DNA from: Megasphaera lornae
GTDB lineage: Bacteria; Bacillota; Negativicutes; Veillonellales; Megasphaeraceae
DNA: 64,000 nucleotides
Reading direction: 5' to 3'
Assembly (NCBI RefSeq): GCF_000214495.1
Contig: NZ_AFIJ01000007.1
Span: 1-64,000, forward strand
The notes under the pieces are model-generated. The model made no database searches. It was not told the origin of the DNA and worked only from the letters and a program-made list of their open reading frames with translations. Made by a program: the position numbers and the translations under genes. Positions within the stretch are counted from its first letter, which is position 1. Each line of letters opens with the position of its first letter. Shown piece by piece: positions 25,101-34,046 of the stretch.

Positions 25101-27581
25101 CTATTTCACAACCAGATTAATAATTTTTTTCGGTACAATAATACATTTCACTACTGTTTTATCTTTCAACCATTCCTGTATACGAGGTTGTTGTAAAACC
25201 GAAGCTTTAATATCTTCGGCGGTGCAATCCGTCGGCACCGTAATATGCTCTCTCACTTTACCGTTAATTTGTACAGGCATTTCTATTGCCGCCACTTTCA
25301 GCGCTTCCGCTTCCACTTCCGGCCAGGACTGCCCGTGTATACTGCCGGAAAAACCGGCCTGATGCCAAAGTTCTTCCGCAATATGAGGCGTAAAGGGCGC
25401 TAAAATTTTCAACAAATTCCGTATTGCTTCTACGCCGACTTCTTTTTGAATCGTCTTTTCTTTGCCCGCATAGGCATATAAAGCATTGACATATTCCATG
25501 ATAGAACTTACAGCCGTATTAAAAGAATATTTTCCGTCTCTTCCCTGAATATCCTCGCCGACTTTGGCAATCGATAAAAATTCCTGTCGCCGCAGTGCTT
25601 TTTCCGCCTCTGTATACGGTCTCTTTGCCGTTTCGGCCGTATCAAGCATGTCCATATATTGTTCAACAATACGCCACACGCGGTGTAAAAACCGATACGA
25701 ACCTTCTACGCCCTGTTCGGACCATTCCAGATCCCGTTCGGGCGGCGCGGCAAAGAGAATGAACAAGCGTCCTGTATCGGCGCCGTATTTGGCAATAATA
25801 TCTTCCGGCGACACTACATTTCCTTTGGATTTCGACATTTTACTGCCATCCATCAACACCATTCCTTGGGTCAACAAACGTTCAAACGGTTCTTTAACGG
25901 CGACCAACCCGGCATCATGAAATACTTTCATACAAAACCGGGAATACATTAAATGTAAAATGGCATGTTCAATGCCGCCGATGTATTGATCGACACCCAA
26001 CCATTTTTTTGCATATTCGGGATTCCACGCCTGCGCAGTATTCCTGGCATCTATATATCGCAAATAATACCAGGAAGAGCAGACAAAGGTATCCATCGTG
26101 TCCGTTTCTCTGGTTGCAGGTCCCCCGCATTTCGGGCATGTGCAATGAACAAACTCCCGACTCGTTGCTAACGGTGAAACGGCACCGGCCGTAAAGGTCA
26201 CATCTGTCGGCAACGTAACCGGCAATTGTTCTTCCGGTACTAATTGCTCGCCGCATTGCGGGCAATAAATAATGGGAATCGGTGCGCCCCAATACCGTTG
26301 TCGGGAAATTAACCAATCACGCAGCTTGTAATTCACGGTGCCTTTTCCCAGTTTTTTCTCCTGCAGCCACTGCGTAACGGCTTTTCGCGCTTCCGCATCG
26401 GTCAGGCCGTCAAAATCGCCGGAATTTACTAACGTGCCGCTTTCATGATAGGCCTCGGTCATGGTTTCTATAGATAACGTATGCGTCTTATTTTGAATGA
26501 CGAGGTGCACCGGCAAATTAAATTCATGCGCAAAATCCCAATCTCGCTGATCATGTGCCGGTACCCCCATGACCGCACCCGTTCCGTAATCCGCCAATAC
26601 ATAGTTGGCGATCCATATGGGGACCTGTGCTCCGTTTAAGGGGTTTACCGCATAAGCGCCTGTAAACATCCCTTCTTTTTTCGCATCATTCGCCGTACGT
26701 TCTATATCACTCATATTTTTCATACGTGTAATAAACGCTTGCAGTTCCGCTTCATTCTCTTTATCTTTGATTAATTCCGCCACATACGGATGTTCCGGCG
26801 CCAATACAATATACGACACGCCGAATACCGTATCTACCCGCGTAGTAAACAGTTGTACACGTTTATGAATCGACGGAACGTCAAAAGACAGTTCCGTTCC
26901 CTCGCTGCGACCGATCCAATTTTTTTGCATCGTTTTTACACGTTCGGGCCAGCCCGGCAAAAGTTTTAAATCCTCCAATAACTGATCGGCATAGTCCGTA
27001 ATTTTAAAAAACCACTGCTTTAAATCTTTTTTCACAACCGGCTGATCACATCGCCAACAGGTACCGTCTATTACTTGTTCATTGGCCAACACCGTATTGC
27101 AATGTTCACACCAATTCACTTTTGCTTCTTTTCTGTAAGCCAGCCCGCGTTTATAAAACAATTCAAAAATCCATTGTGTCCATTTATAATACTCTTCATG
27201 ACACGTTGCCACTTCTCTATCCCAATCATAGGACAGTCCCAACTCGCGCTGTTGTCGCGTCATATTTTCAATATTTTTATATGTCCATTCTGCAGGAGGA
27301 ATATTATGCTTTATTGCGGCGTTTTCCGCCGGCATGCCGAACGCATCATAGCCCATGGGATGTAATACATTAAAGCCTTTCATGCGTCTATATCGGGCCA
27401 TAACATCGCCGATAGTGTAATTCCGCACATGCCCCATATGCAAATTTCCGGACGGATACGGAAACATTTCCAACACATAATACGGGGGACGCGCATCTTC
27501 ATTTTTACAACCGTCACGATGCTCTTGCCGCCATATTTCTTGCCATTTTTTTTCAATTTCTTGGGGAATATATTTTTCCAA
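25101..27581 (-). CDS. leuS: Leucyl-tRNA synthetase
   Basis: The 826-residue class I synthetase charges tRNA-Leu. The HIGH motif reads HMGH at 48-51, KMSKS is in SKMSKSKGNVVSPED, and the CP1 editing domain has the GTGAVMGVPAHDQRD motif with the hydrolytic Asp. Two Cys clusters (WCEHC..CWRC, CPQC..CPKC) look like zinc-binding insertions. The start is the TTG at 27581: AGGAGG lies eight bases before it, while the nearby ATG is out of frame. It has its own promoter; no T-box leader is present. Confidence 0.97.
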   Translation of the reverse strand: MEKYIPQEIEKKWQEIWRQEHRDGCKNEDARPPYYVLEMFPYPSGNLHMGHVRNYTIGDVMARYRRMKGFNVLHPMGYDAFGMPAENAAIKHNIPPAEWTYKNIENMTRQQRELGLSYDWDREVATCHEEYYKWTQWIFELFYKRGLAYRKEAKVNWCEHCNTVLANEQVIDGTCWRCDQPVVKKDLKQWFFKITDYADQLLEDLKLLPGWPERVKTMQKNWIGRSEGTELSFDVPSIHKRVQLFTTRVDTVFGVSYIVLAPEHPYVAELIKDKENEAELQAFITRMKNMSDIERTANDAKKEGMFTGAYAVNPLNGAQVPIWIANYVLADYGTGAVMGVPAHDQRDWDFAHEFNLPVHLVIQNKTHTLSIETMTEAYHESGTLVNSGDFDGLTDAEARKAVTQWLQEKKLGKGTVNYKLRDWLISRQRYWGAPIPIIYCPQCGEQLVPEEQLPVTLPTDVTFTAGAVSPLATSREFVHCTCPKCGGPATRETDTMDTFVCSSWYYLRYIDARNTAQAWNPEYAKKWLGVDQYIGGIEHAILHLMYSRFCMKVFHDAGLVAVKEPFERLLTQGMVLMDGSKMSKSKGNVVSPEDIIAKYGADTGRLFILFAAPPERDLEWSEQGVEGSYRFLHRVWRIVEQYMDMLDTAETAKRPYTEAEKALRRQEFLSIAKVGEDIQGRDGKYSFNTAVSSIMEYVNALYAYAGKEKTIQKEVGVEAIRNLLKILAPFTPHIAEELWHQAGFSGSIHGQSWPEVEAEALKVAAIEMPVQINGKVREHITVPTDCTAEDIKASVLQQPRIQEWLKDKTVVKCIIVPKKIINLVVK

Positions 27582-27633
27582 GGTAACATCCTCCTAACCT
27601 GCGTAGCTGCCAACCTACTCTTATATGGTATTT

Positions 27634-27662
27634 ATTATAGTGTGCCGCCTGAATCAAGTCAA
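27634..27662 (-). promoter_or_regulatory. Sigma-A promoter of leuS
   Basis: On the minus strand TTGACT (27657-27662) and a perfect TATAAT (27634-27639) are 17 bases apart, about 50 bases before the TTG start. Confidence 0.85.
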
Positions 27663-27841
27663 TTCATATTTTATAAAATATTGTCAAAACTTAAAATTCG
27701 CAAATTATTTTCACTACCCATACACTTCCCCTAAATTATATTTTAAAATAATATTATTTTTTTCATACAATCCCGGTTTATCTTCACCGCCTGTTTGTAC
27801 GCGTCCTTCCGAAATATTTCGTAATTTCTATGTAAATCATG

Positions 27842-27847
27842 TATAAT
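27842..27847 (+). promoter_or_regulatory. Possible -10 element of lgt
   Basis: A perfect TATAAT stands 55 bases before the lgt start, without a recognisable -35. The rest of the divergent leuS-lgt gap (27663-27841) is A/T-rich and shows no gene or RNA. Confidence 0.4.
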
Positions 27848-27902
27848 AAATGCGGTTTATGTTGCTATTGCCCGCAAGTATCTATGCAAGGAGGTTTTTA
27901 CA

Positions 27903-28700
27903 TTGCATCAATATCTTTTTTTTATAGGTTCCTTTCCCTTACGTGCCTACGGCTTACTTTTTATGTTGGGAATTATTTGTGCCGCCATTACCGCCTATGT
28001 ATTGACAAAAAAAGACGGACACGGCCTGCATCGACATATTTTGGACTTTACAATGTGTTGCGCCGTCGCCGGCATTATAGGCGGACGTCTGTGGGATGTC
28101 TTTTTCTTCGATTGGAGTTATTACGGTCGACACCTGCTGCAAATTCCCTTTGTCTGGCAAGGAGGTATGGCTATTCAGGGGGGCATTGTTTTCGGCACAC
28201 TGGCCGGCATAGCCTATACCAAAATACATCACATAGATACCTGGCGGTTTGCCGATTTATTAGCACCGGCCATCATCCTCGGCCAATCGGTAGGGCGTAT
28301 GGCCAATGTAATGAACGGCGATGCTTTCGGTCATCCGACGGGAGGAAATTTCGGGATCCTATACCCCGACACCACGTTAGCCTATGCGACCTACGGCAAT
28401 CAACCGCTCTGGCCGGCAGAAATTTGGGAAGGGCAAATTGATATCCTTATTTTTGTCGCTCTCCTGTTATTCAGTGTCTTTCCCCATCATAAAGGGCAAG
28501 TATTCTGTTTATATGTCATGTTATACAGCCTAGCCCGTTTTTTCTTGGAATTTTTACGTGGCGATTATACGGTCTTGGCGCTGGGATTGAAATCGGCGCA
28601 ATGGACTTCTTTAATCGCCTTTATCGTCGCCCTTATAATCTTCATTTTTCTTATCTATTACCGTCGTACACCAAAAATAAAGAATACTTGCCGTGCTTAA
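27903..28700 (+). CDS. lgt: Prolipoprotein diacylglyceryl transferase
   Basis: Lgt transfers diacylglycerol from phosphatidylglycerol to the lipobox Cys of prolipoproteins in the cytoplasmic membrane. The 265-residue protein has seven hydrophobic segments. Its signatures are an N-terminal LRAYGLLFMLG, IIGGRLWDVFF with the essential Arg, GGMAIQGGIV, the Lgt motif GRMANVMNGDAFG (usually GRWGNFIN) and YSLARFFLEFLRGD. The start is a TTG with AAGGAGG eight bases upstream. It is transcribed divergently from leuS. Confidence 0.95.
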   Translation: MHQYLFFIGSFPLRAYGLLFMLGIICAAITAYVLTKKDGHGLHRHILDFTMCCAVAGIIGGRLWDVFFFDWSYYGRHLLQIPFVWQGGMAIQGGIVFGTLAGIAYTKIHHIDTWRFADLLAPAIILGQSVGRMANVMNGDAFGHPTGGNFGILYPDTTLAYATYGNQPLWPAEIWEGQIDILIFVALLLFSVFPHHKGQVFCLYVMLYSLARFFLEFLRGDYTVLALGLKSAQWTSLIAFIVALIIFIFLIYYRRTPKIKNTCRA

Positions 28701-28797
28701 AAGTAAGATGGTTTATTATTTATGTATCTAGCTATTCCGTTCCCCCGCCTTATTTCGCCTATTATATGCAAATACGGACACATGCCTATCTTTTTAG

Positions 28798-28835
28798 TTG
28801 ACGGAAAATGATTTTCTATATTATAATAATTATCA
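28798..28835 (+). promoter_or_regulatory. Promoter overlapped by a PerR/Fur-like box
   Basis: TTGACG at 28798-28803 and TATAAT at 28822-28827 are 18 bases apart. Overlapping the -10, 28821-28835 reads TTATAATAATTATCA. It differs in one position from the PerR box (TTATAATNATTATAA) and in one other from the Fur 7-1-7 box (TGATAATNATTATCA). Repressor binding here would block RNA polymerase. Confidence 0.65.
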
Positions 28836-28954
28836 GTAAGATTTCTTTTTCTCGACACTTTTCCAATAGGACTTGAAAAAGAAAAGTTGATGGCATACGA
28901 ATCTCGTTTTTCACGCGTATGCCCGATGTATTCCGACCTGAAGGAGGTAAAAAG

Positions 28955-29344
28955 ATGAAACTGACCAATGAAATGAAAGAACTGATCAAAGTGCAATTGG
29001 CTTATATTGCAACCGTTGATGCGAACGGCAATCCGAATATCGGACCGAAACGCACGATGCGAGTTCTCGATGATACACATTTGATTTTCTGTGAAAATAC
29101 CGACGGCCAACATCATGCCAATATTAAAGCCAACGGAAAAATTTCCGTAGCCTTTGTAGATCGCGAAGCAAACAAAGGCTTTCGTTTTTCCGGAAAAGCC
29201 ACCAGCTATACGGAACCGGAAAAAATGGACTTGGCTGCAAAATTAGTAGGAGCCGCGCCGAAAGCTGCGGCAGTCATTATTGACATTGAAAAGATGTATA
29301 CGCTGGATTCCGGACCCAAAGCCGGTAAATTAATTGAAGAATAA
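28955..29344 (+). CDS. Pyridoxamine 5'-phosphate oxidase family (FMN split-barrel) protein
   Basis: The 129-residue protein has the short split-barrel fold of flavin-binding PNPOx-like proteins. It starts MKLTNEMKELIKVQLAYIATVDANGNPNIGPKR-like, where the ATVDANGNPNIGPK turn is typical, and contains FCENTDGQHHANIKANGKISVAFVD. It is too short for true pyridoxine synthesis and more like a general FMN reductase or oxidative-stress flavoprotein. The AAGGAGG before the ATG at 28955 fixes the start. The PerR/Fur-like box over its promoter suggests peroxide or iron control. Confidence 0.85.
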   Translation: MKLTNEMKELIKVQLAYIATVDANGNPNIGPKRTMRVLDDTHLIFCENTDGQHHANIKANGKISVAFVDREANKGFRFSGKATSYTEPEKMDLAAKLVGAAPKAAAVIIDIEKMYTLDSGPKAGKLIEE

Positions 29345-29355
29345 GATTGCACACC

Positions 29356-29397
29356 AAAAAGGAAGGCACTTGTATAATTACAAGTACCTTCCTTTTT
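29356..29397. terminator. Bidirectional terminator
   Basis: A 19-base-pair stem with one mismatch (29356-29374 with 29379-29397, four-base loop), flanked by A and T runs, serves the convergent genes on both sides. Confidence 0.95.
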
Positions 29398-29407
29398 ACT
29401 ATCATTT

Positions 29408-29770
29408 TTAACGATTTCCCTCGTTATACTCCCCATAACGAGCGGCAAAAGGGAATATAAGCCGCGCTTTTTCTCTGTGTTCCGGTTTGATATACGTGCC
29501 GGCAAAACGAACGGTCCAGGCAATGACCGCCGCATCATCCAACCATCCGATAACCGGAACGGTATCCGGCAAAACATCCCATGGTACCATAAGATATGCC
29601 AAGGCTCCCATAAGCAATACTTTTACCGTCTTAGGGGTATCCGCATCGCGCAGGCAAAAAAAGAGCATCCATGCACGCGGCAAAAAAGAAAGCTTATGTT
29701 TTATGTGCTGTACAAAATCCAACCATTTTTGCGCAGTATACCGACGTGCCAAGCGAGAAATAAATGCCAT
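29408..29770 (-). CDS. DUF1232 (YkvA-like) membrane protein
   Basis: The 120-residue protein has the DUF1232 core, GALAYLMVPWDVLPDTVPVIGWLDDAAVIAW, in which the D-x-(L/I)-PD and the D-D pair are conserved. One or two membrane segments are present. The function of the family is unknown. The start at 29770 follows GAGG at eight bases; an upstream ATG would overlap the previous gene. It is the second gene of a pair with the DUF697-like protein. Confidence 0.85.
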   Translation of the reverse strand: MAFISRLARRYTAQKWLDFVQHIKHKLSFLPRAWMLFFCLRDADTPKTVKVLLMGALAYLMVPWDVLPDTVPVIGWLDDAAVIAWTVRFAGTYIKPEHREKARLIFPFAARYGEYNEGNR

Positions 29771-29780
29771 ATGCCCGACC

Positions 29781-30746
29781 TCAATTATCGTCCAACGGCA
29801 ATTTGGCATTCGCAATCGCTGCCGCTACTTGTTCTTCCGCCAAGGTTGCTCCCGAATCTTTTCCGTCCGGTGCCGGTGCGGCCTCTCTATCCGCCGCCGC
29901 ATCCGTAGCAGAGGCGGCCGAGTGCTCGTCCGTTTCTTCCGTTTCCGCATCTGCCGATGCTGCTGCAGCCTTTTTTTTCTGTTCTTCCGCAAGAATTTCA
30001 TCTACCAAATCATCATAGTGCGTGACGGAATGATAAATATCCTGCCCTTTTTCTTTAACGACTTGCCATTTTTCAACAGCCAGCCGCCCCCATCGCTTCA
30101 TGAAATCAATCGTTTCATCCCCGAGCGGTAAATTTTTTAACGGATGATCTTTTAATTTTTCAACTTGATCCCGCGCTTTATCTTTCCATTCGTCCATCAT
30201 CTTCATATAAGGTTGCATATCTTCCGGCATCCCGTCCTGTAACCAGCGTTGTGTTACACGCCCTAAACTGTACGTAATACCGACTGCTACCGGAACTTGT
30301 ATCACGGAAAACGGAATAAGCGTGGTTAACAGATGTCCCGCCACCCGGCTGATTAGCGCTCCGACAAACCCCATTAACGCACGTTCCGTCAATTTAACAT
30401 GATATAAGCGGGCAATCCGACTGACCATATAAACTTCATTAGCCATAAGTGCCGCCGTCCCTACTACCGGGGCAATAACAATCGCTCCCGCTCTGGCGGC
30501 CCCCCAACGACACAAGGTTTCCGCTTTAATTTCAATATCTTCATCCGCATCTTCCAAGGCTTCCCATACTTGCTCCGATTCTTCCGCGGTCTCTTGTGTC
30601 GCAGATTCTTCCGCCTGCGTTTCCTTCAACCGCTTTACTTCCGCTTGTAAAGCCTGTAATTCCGCCTGTAATTCTTCTTTCGTTTTATCCTCACCGGATA
30701 CGGTTCCCGTGTCATCCGACAGCCAATCCTTTGTTTCTTTGCTCAT
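29781..30746 (-). CDS. DUF697-like membrane protein with coiled coil and acidic tail
   Basis: The 321-residue protein has an N-terminal coiled coil (KEELQAELQALQAEVKRL) and an acidic stretch. A hydrophobic central part follows (AGAIVIAPVVGTAALMANEVYMVSRIARLYHV, then HLLTTLIPFSVIQVPVAVGITYSLGRV) that resembles the DUF697 domain, and then an amphipathic Lys-rich region. The C-terminal 60 residues are low-complexity Ala/Glu/Asp. The ATG at 30746 has GGGGTGGG upstream. Function unknown; co-transcription with the DUF1232 gene suggests a common membrane process. Confidence 0.72.
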   Translation of the reverse strand: MSKETKDWLSDDTGTVSGEDKTKEELQAELQALQAEVKRLKETQAEESATQETAEESEQVWEALEDADEDIEIKAETLCRWGAARAGAIVIAPVVGTAALMANEVYMVSRIARLYHVKLTERALMGFVGALISRVAGHLLTTLIPFSVIQVPVAVGITYSLGRVTQRWLQDGMPEDMQPYMKMMDEWKDKARDQVEKLKDHPLKNLPLGDETIDFMKRWGRLAVEKWQVVKEKGQDIYHSVTHYDDLVDEILAEEQKKKAAAASADAETEETDEHSAASATDAAADREAAPAPDGKDSGATLAEEQVAAAIANAKLPLDDN

Positions 30747-30804
30747 TATACCCACCCCATTTTCAAAAAGGCCAACATCATTCTATTATCATTTTCGCAC
30801 GTTT

Positions 30805-31557
30805 TTACCAGCTTGTCAAACCTCCATCCACCGGTACTGCAGTGCCGGTCATAAAGGAAGCTTTCTCACTTAGAAGGAAGGCAATAACCTCCCCTACTTC
30901 AGCCGGTTCGGCAATTCGATATAACGGATAATGTTCCCGCAATTCCGACATGGTCAATTTCGGGTTTCGTTGCAACTGTTCCCGTAATAAAGGCGTTTGT
31001 ACATCACCGGGGCAAACGCAATTTACGCGAATACCGTACGGAGCCGCCTCCAGGGCATAGGACTTGGTAAATGCCACGATCGCCCCTTTAGTAGCTCCAT
31101 AAACCGAGCATGCCACATTGCCCTGCAGGCCGGCATCACTGCTGACCGTGACAATACTGCCGCCGGCACTGCGTCGTAAATACGGCTGTATAAGGCGGCA
31201 CAATGTCATCGTACCGTACACATTCACTGCAAAAAGCTTCTCGATCGCGGCAAGTGTTTCATATTGTAATAATTTTTCTTCATATTGCCCGGCGGCTGTC
31301 ACTAACCCATGTACGGCGCCGAAATATATCTCTCCTTGTGCCAACGCACGTTGACATGCGCTTTCGTCACATACATCAGCGGCGATAAACCGCACTTGTC
31401 CGGCATATGCCGCTAATGTATCAACCGCTTTTTCCCCTTTTTCAACACTTCGTCCCAACAAAATAACATTATGTCCCTGCGCAACTAAAATACGAGCGGT
31501 AGCCAGACCGATACCGGAAGTGCCGCCACTGATGACAATTGTTTTTTTACTGTCCAT
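30805..31557 (-). CDS. Short-chain dehydrogenase/reductase (SDR)
   Basis: The 250-residue Rossmann enzyme has the classical SDR motifs: SGGTSGIGLA for NAD(P), AADVCD, a modified NNAG (TAAGQ), catalytic Ser in VTVSSDAG, and Tyr and Lys in YGATKG. VNCVCPGDVQTPL and the C-terminal FMTGTAVPVDGG are usual. A FabG-like 3-oxoacyl or sugar-alcohol reductase are both possible; the substrate is not readable. It follows the TSUP permease gene after 11 bases, so its substrate may be related to an imported anion. Confidence 0.9.
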   Translation of the reverse strand: MDSKKTIVISGGTSGIGLATARILVAQGHNVILLGRSVEKGEKAVDTLAAYAGQVRFIAADVCDESACQRALAQGEIYFGAVHGLVTAAGQYEEKLLQYETLAAIEKLFAVNVYGTMTLCRLIQPYLRRSAGGSIVTVSSDAGLQGNVACSVYGATKGAIVAFTKSYALEAAPYGIRVNCVCPGDVQTPLLREQLQRNPKLTMSELREHYPLYRIAEPAEVGEVIAFLLSEKASFMTGTAVPVDGGLTSW

Positions 31558-31568
31558 ATAGATTTCTC

Positions 31569-32339
31569 CTAGTACACAAAATACTGTATAATCAGCTTAA
31601 TAATTAAGGCGCACGTTACGGTCAACATCACATACCGTACAAATCGTATACCCTTACGAATTGCCAAGCGAGCGCCGAAAAAAGCTCCCAAAAAAATACA
31701 TACGGCCATAAGTATGCCATATACATAATATACTTTACCGCAAGCAACAAAAATAACAAAGCTTGTCAAATTGCTAATTAAATTTAATACTTTAGCATTG
31801 CCGGCGGCCAATACAAAATCAAATCCCAACATAGCAAAGAAAACAATGAGAAAGGTACCCGTACCGGGGCCGATAAATCCGTCATACATGCCCAGGACAA
31901 AGGCCATAAGAGAAGACTTGATGAGAACCGTACGACTTGCACCGCTATACGTCATGGCGGCCCCCAAATGCCGCCGAAAAAATACAAAAAACGCAGAGCC
32001 TATAAGCGCTATAATAATAATCGGTTGTAACCACTTTGCCGATATATATAACATTAACACGCAACCTGCAACGGCTCCTAAAAAAGAACACGGAATGAGT
32101 CGACGTAACAACGACATATCCGTTTTACCGGCACGGATAAACTGTCTGGCACTCATACAAGCCCCAAACGTAGCGGAAAATTTATTGGTTCCCAATGCCA
32201 AATGCGGTGTCATTCCGGCAGCTAAGAGTATGGGCAAAGAAATAAGCCCTCCGCCCCCGGCAATAGAATCTACAAACCCGGCCATAAAGCCGCCAATCAT
32301 AATAAAAAAAATCGTCTGTATACCGGAAGATGCACTCAT
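31569..32339 (-). CDS. TSUP (TauE/SafE) family permease
   Basis: The 256-residue protein has about eight membrane segments. It bears the family pattern DSIAGGGGLISLPILLAAG at the start and GMYDGFIGPGTGTFLIVFFA, with GNAKVLNLISNL, in the second half. TSUP proteins move sulfite, sulfonates or other sulfur and organic anions. The ATG at 32339 with AGGA nine bases upstream is preferred over one three codons earlier. It forms a unit with the downstream SDR gene. Confidence 0.9.
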   Translation of the reverse strand: MSASSGIQTIFFIMIGGFMAGFVDSIAGGGGLISLPILLAAGMTPHLALGTNKFSATFGACMSARQFIRAGKTDMSLLRRLIPCSFLGAVAGCVLMLYISAKWLQPIIIIALIGSAFFVFFRRHLGAAMTYSGASRTVLIKSSLMAFVLGMYDGFIGPGTGTFLIVFFAMLGFDFVLAAGNAKVLNLISNLTSFVIFVACGKVYYVYGILMAVCIFLGAFFGARLAIRKGIRFVRYVMLTVTCALIIKLIIQYFVY

Positions 32340-32390
32340 TATATCCATTCCTTTTTCCTCACTCTCGTACGATTTCCGAAATTTACGAAA

Positions 32391-32428
32391 AAAGTAGTCG
32401 CAACCGTCTGTCCGCCTGCGACTACTTT
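32391..32428 (-). terminator. Terminator after the glycosyltransferase gene
   Basis: A perfect 12-base-pair stem (32391-32402 with 32417-32428) runs into six T on the minus strand. It begins at the stop codon of the gene above. Confidence 0.88.
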
Positions 32429-33582
32429 CAGCTTTGTTCTCTTATACACGGCTTTTTATTCCATATGGTCTCCGGTCGTTCCGCCGGATATAATACTTGT
32501 CTTATTTGCTCACCGATTAATTCGGCGCCATGCTGATGACACTTCCTGCTGGCTACAGACATTGCCCGTAATCTATCGGGGTGAGTCAACAATTCCGCTA
32601 CCACCGCACTAAGTTCTTCTTTGGTCTTAACCCAACGCGCACAACCCTTATCTCGCATATATGCCGCATTGGCTTCTTCCTGTCCGGGAATAGGACTATA
32701 TAATACCAGGGGAATTTGAACCGTTACCGCTTCCGTACAAGTTAAGGCTCCCGGTTTGGTTACCAACAAGGCCGATTGCGCCATTAATGCCGGTATATCA
32801 TTCGTATATCCCAATACTTCCACCGGATGCCGTAATTCTTGACGGAGCCGACAAATTTCATCATATAAGTCTGCATTATGTCCCGTCACGACAGAAAAAG
32901 AATCAATCGCCGTCAAGCGATCCAGCGCTACCAGCGATTGGCGAATAGATCCCATCCCCAAACCGCCGCCCATAATGAGCACATTATTTCCCTTTTTCCG
33001 GGTGTTTCCCCATTGACGATAAGAAAAAATATTCCGTACAGGAATTCCGGTTACTGCAATTTTTTCAGCTTCAATACCTTGTGCCGCCAATAAATCTTTT
33101 AACGGCGAGGCGGCTACACAATACCGATCAATTTGCGGATACACCCATAATTGATGCACCGCAAAATCAGTAATAACGCCCATCATCGGTACCTGCAGAC
33201 GATGTTGTCTTTTCAACAACGCCGCTGTACCGGCAGGAAAAGGATGTGTAAAAATAAGAAGATCCGGATGTTTATCCGCCAATACCCGCAGCATGCGTCG
33301 TTTGAGTCCCCACGAAAACATGGTTTTCACAAACCACCCTTTTTTATACCCTTGTGAAGAATAATACATCAAATCATATAACATGGGAAAGAGATCCAAA
33401 ATTTTAATATAGGTTTCTTTCACAATATTATCTATAGATAAGGCTTCATTGGATAAAAAATCAATATGCTCCACTTCATACTCTTCCGCCGCCTGCTGCA
33501 TATATTCTTCAATCGCCCGGGCCGCTTGTGTATGCCCGGTTCCGATAGAAGCGGACAGGATAAGTACCTTCTTTTTCATCAT
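32428..33582 (-). CDS. MGDG synthase/UgtP-like glycosyltransferase
   Basis: The 384-residue GT-B enzyme starts with the MGDG_synth domain (LILSASIGTGHTQAARAIEEY, then FPAGTAALL and GVITDFAVHQLWVYP). It ends with a GT28-type domain (MGGGLGMGSIRQSL, VLGYTNDIPALMAQSALLVTKPGALTCTEAV, PGQEEANA). Relatives add glucose or galactose to diacylglycerol to make glycolipids. Monogalactosyl- or glucosyldiacylglycerol synthesis is likely but the sugar is not readable. Two adjacent ATG codons follow AAGGA. Confidence 0.88.
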   Translation of the reverse strand: MMKKKVLILSASIGTGHTQAARAIEEYMQQAAEEYEVEHIDFLSNEALSIDNIVKETYIKILDLFPMLYDLMYYSSQGYKKGWFVKTMFSWGLKRRMLRVLADKHPDLLIFTHPFPAGTAALLKRQHRLQVPMMGVITDFAVHQLWVYPQIDRYCVAASPLKDLLAAQGIEAEKIAVTGIPVRNIFSYRQWGNTRKKGNNVLIMGGGLGMGSIRQSLVALDRLTAIDSFSVVTGHNADLYDEICRLRQELRHPVEVLGYTNDIPALMAQSALLVTKPGALTCTEAVTVQIPLVLYSPIPGQEEANAAYMRDKGCARWVKTKEELSAVVAELLTHPDRLRAMSVASRKCHQHGAELIGEQIRQVLYPAERPETIWNKKPCIREQS

Positions 33583-33674
33583 GCCAATTCCTTCTTTATG
33601 ACAATACTATGTTCCCAATCTGCAAATCTTGCCTTTCGTTTTTTCGCCGGACGCTTGACCGACTCGAAAAGAAA

Positions 33675-33697
33675 AGGGCCGTGTACATGGCGGCCCT
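33675..33697 (-). terminator. Terminator after hup
   Basis: On the minus strand AGGGCCG pairs with CGGCCCT and is followed by TTTCTTTT, 18 bases past the stop codon of the HU gene. Confidence 0.85.
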
Positions 33698-33714
33698 CCT
33701 CTGCGGTAAGATTA

Positions 33715-33993
33715 TTATTTGTTGTTTACTAAGTCTTTTAACTGTTTGCCTGCCTTGAAAGCCGGAGTTTTCGATGCTTCAATTTGAATCGGTTCGTTGT
33801 TACGGGGGTTACGTCCTTCACGAGCTTTACGCTGCCGAACTTCAAAGGTTCCAAAGCCGATAATTTGTACTTTATCACCCTTTGTCAAGCTTTCGCTAAT
33901 GGATTCAAAAACAGCTTTCACTGCTTTTTCCGCATCCTTTTTTGTCAAATCGGATTTTGTTGCTACATTAGCAATCAATTCTGTTTTATTCAT
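33715..33993 (-). CDS. hup: DNA-binding protein HU
   Basis: The 92-residue histone-like protein bends and compacts [14 protein letters not shown], the dimer core [37 protein letters not shown] for the beta arm and [11 protein letters not shown] are diagnostic of HU. AGGAGG stands before the ATG. It lies 53 bases after mazG and may also have its own weak promoter in that gap. Confidence 0.97.
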   Translation of the reverse strand: MNKTELIANVATKSDLTKKDAEKAVKAVFESISESLTKGDKVQIIGFGTFEVRQRKAREGRNPRNNEPIQIEASKTPAFKAGKQLKDLVNNK

Positions 33994-34046
33994 TAAAAAT
34001 CCTCCTTTAAATAGTTACATCTGTGTGATTTTTCTAACAAAATCCT

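Noticed and set aside
27582..27800. T-box leader before leuS
   Set aside because: No T-box sequence (GGTGG-ACCGCG type) or long specifier stem lies between the promoter at 27634-27662 and the TTG start; the leader is only about 50 bases.
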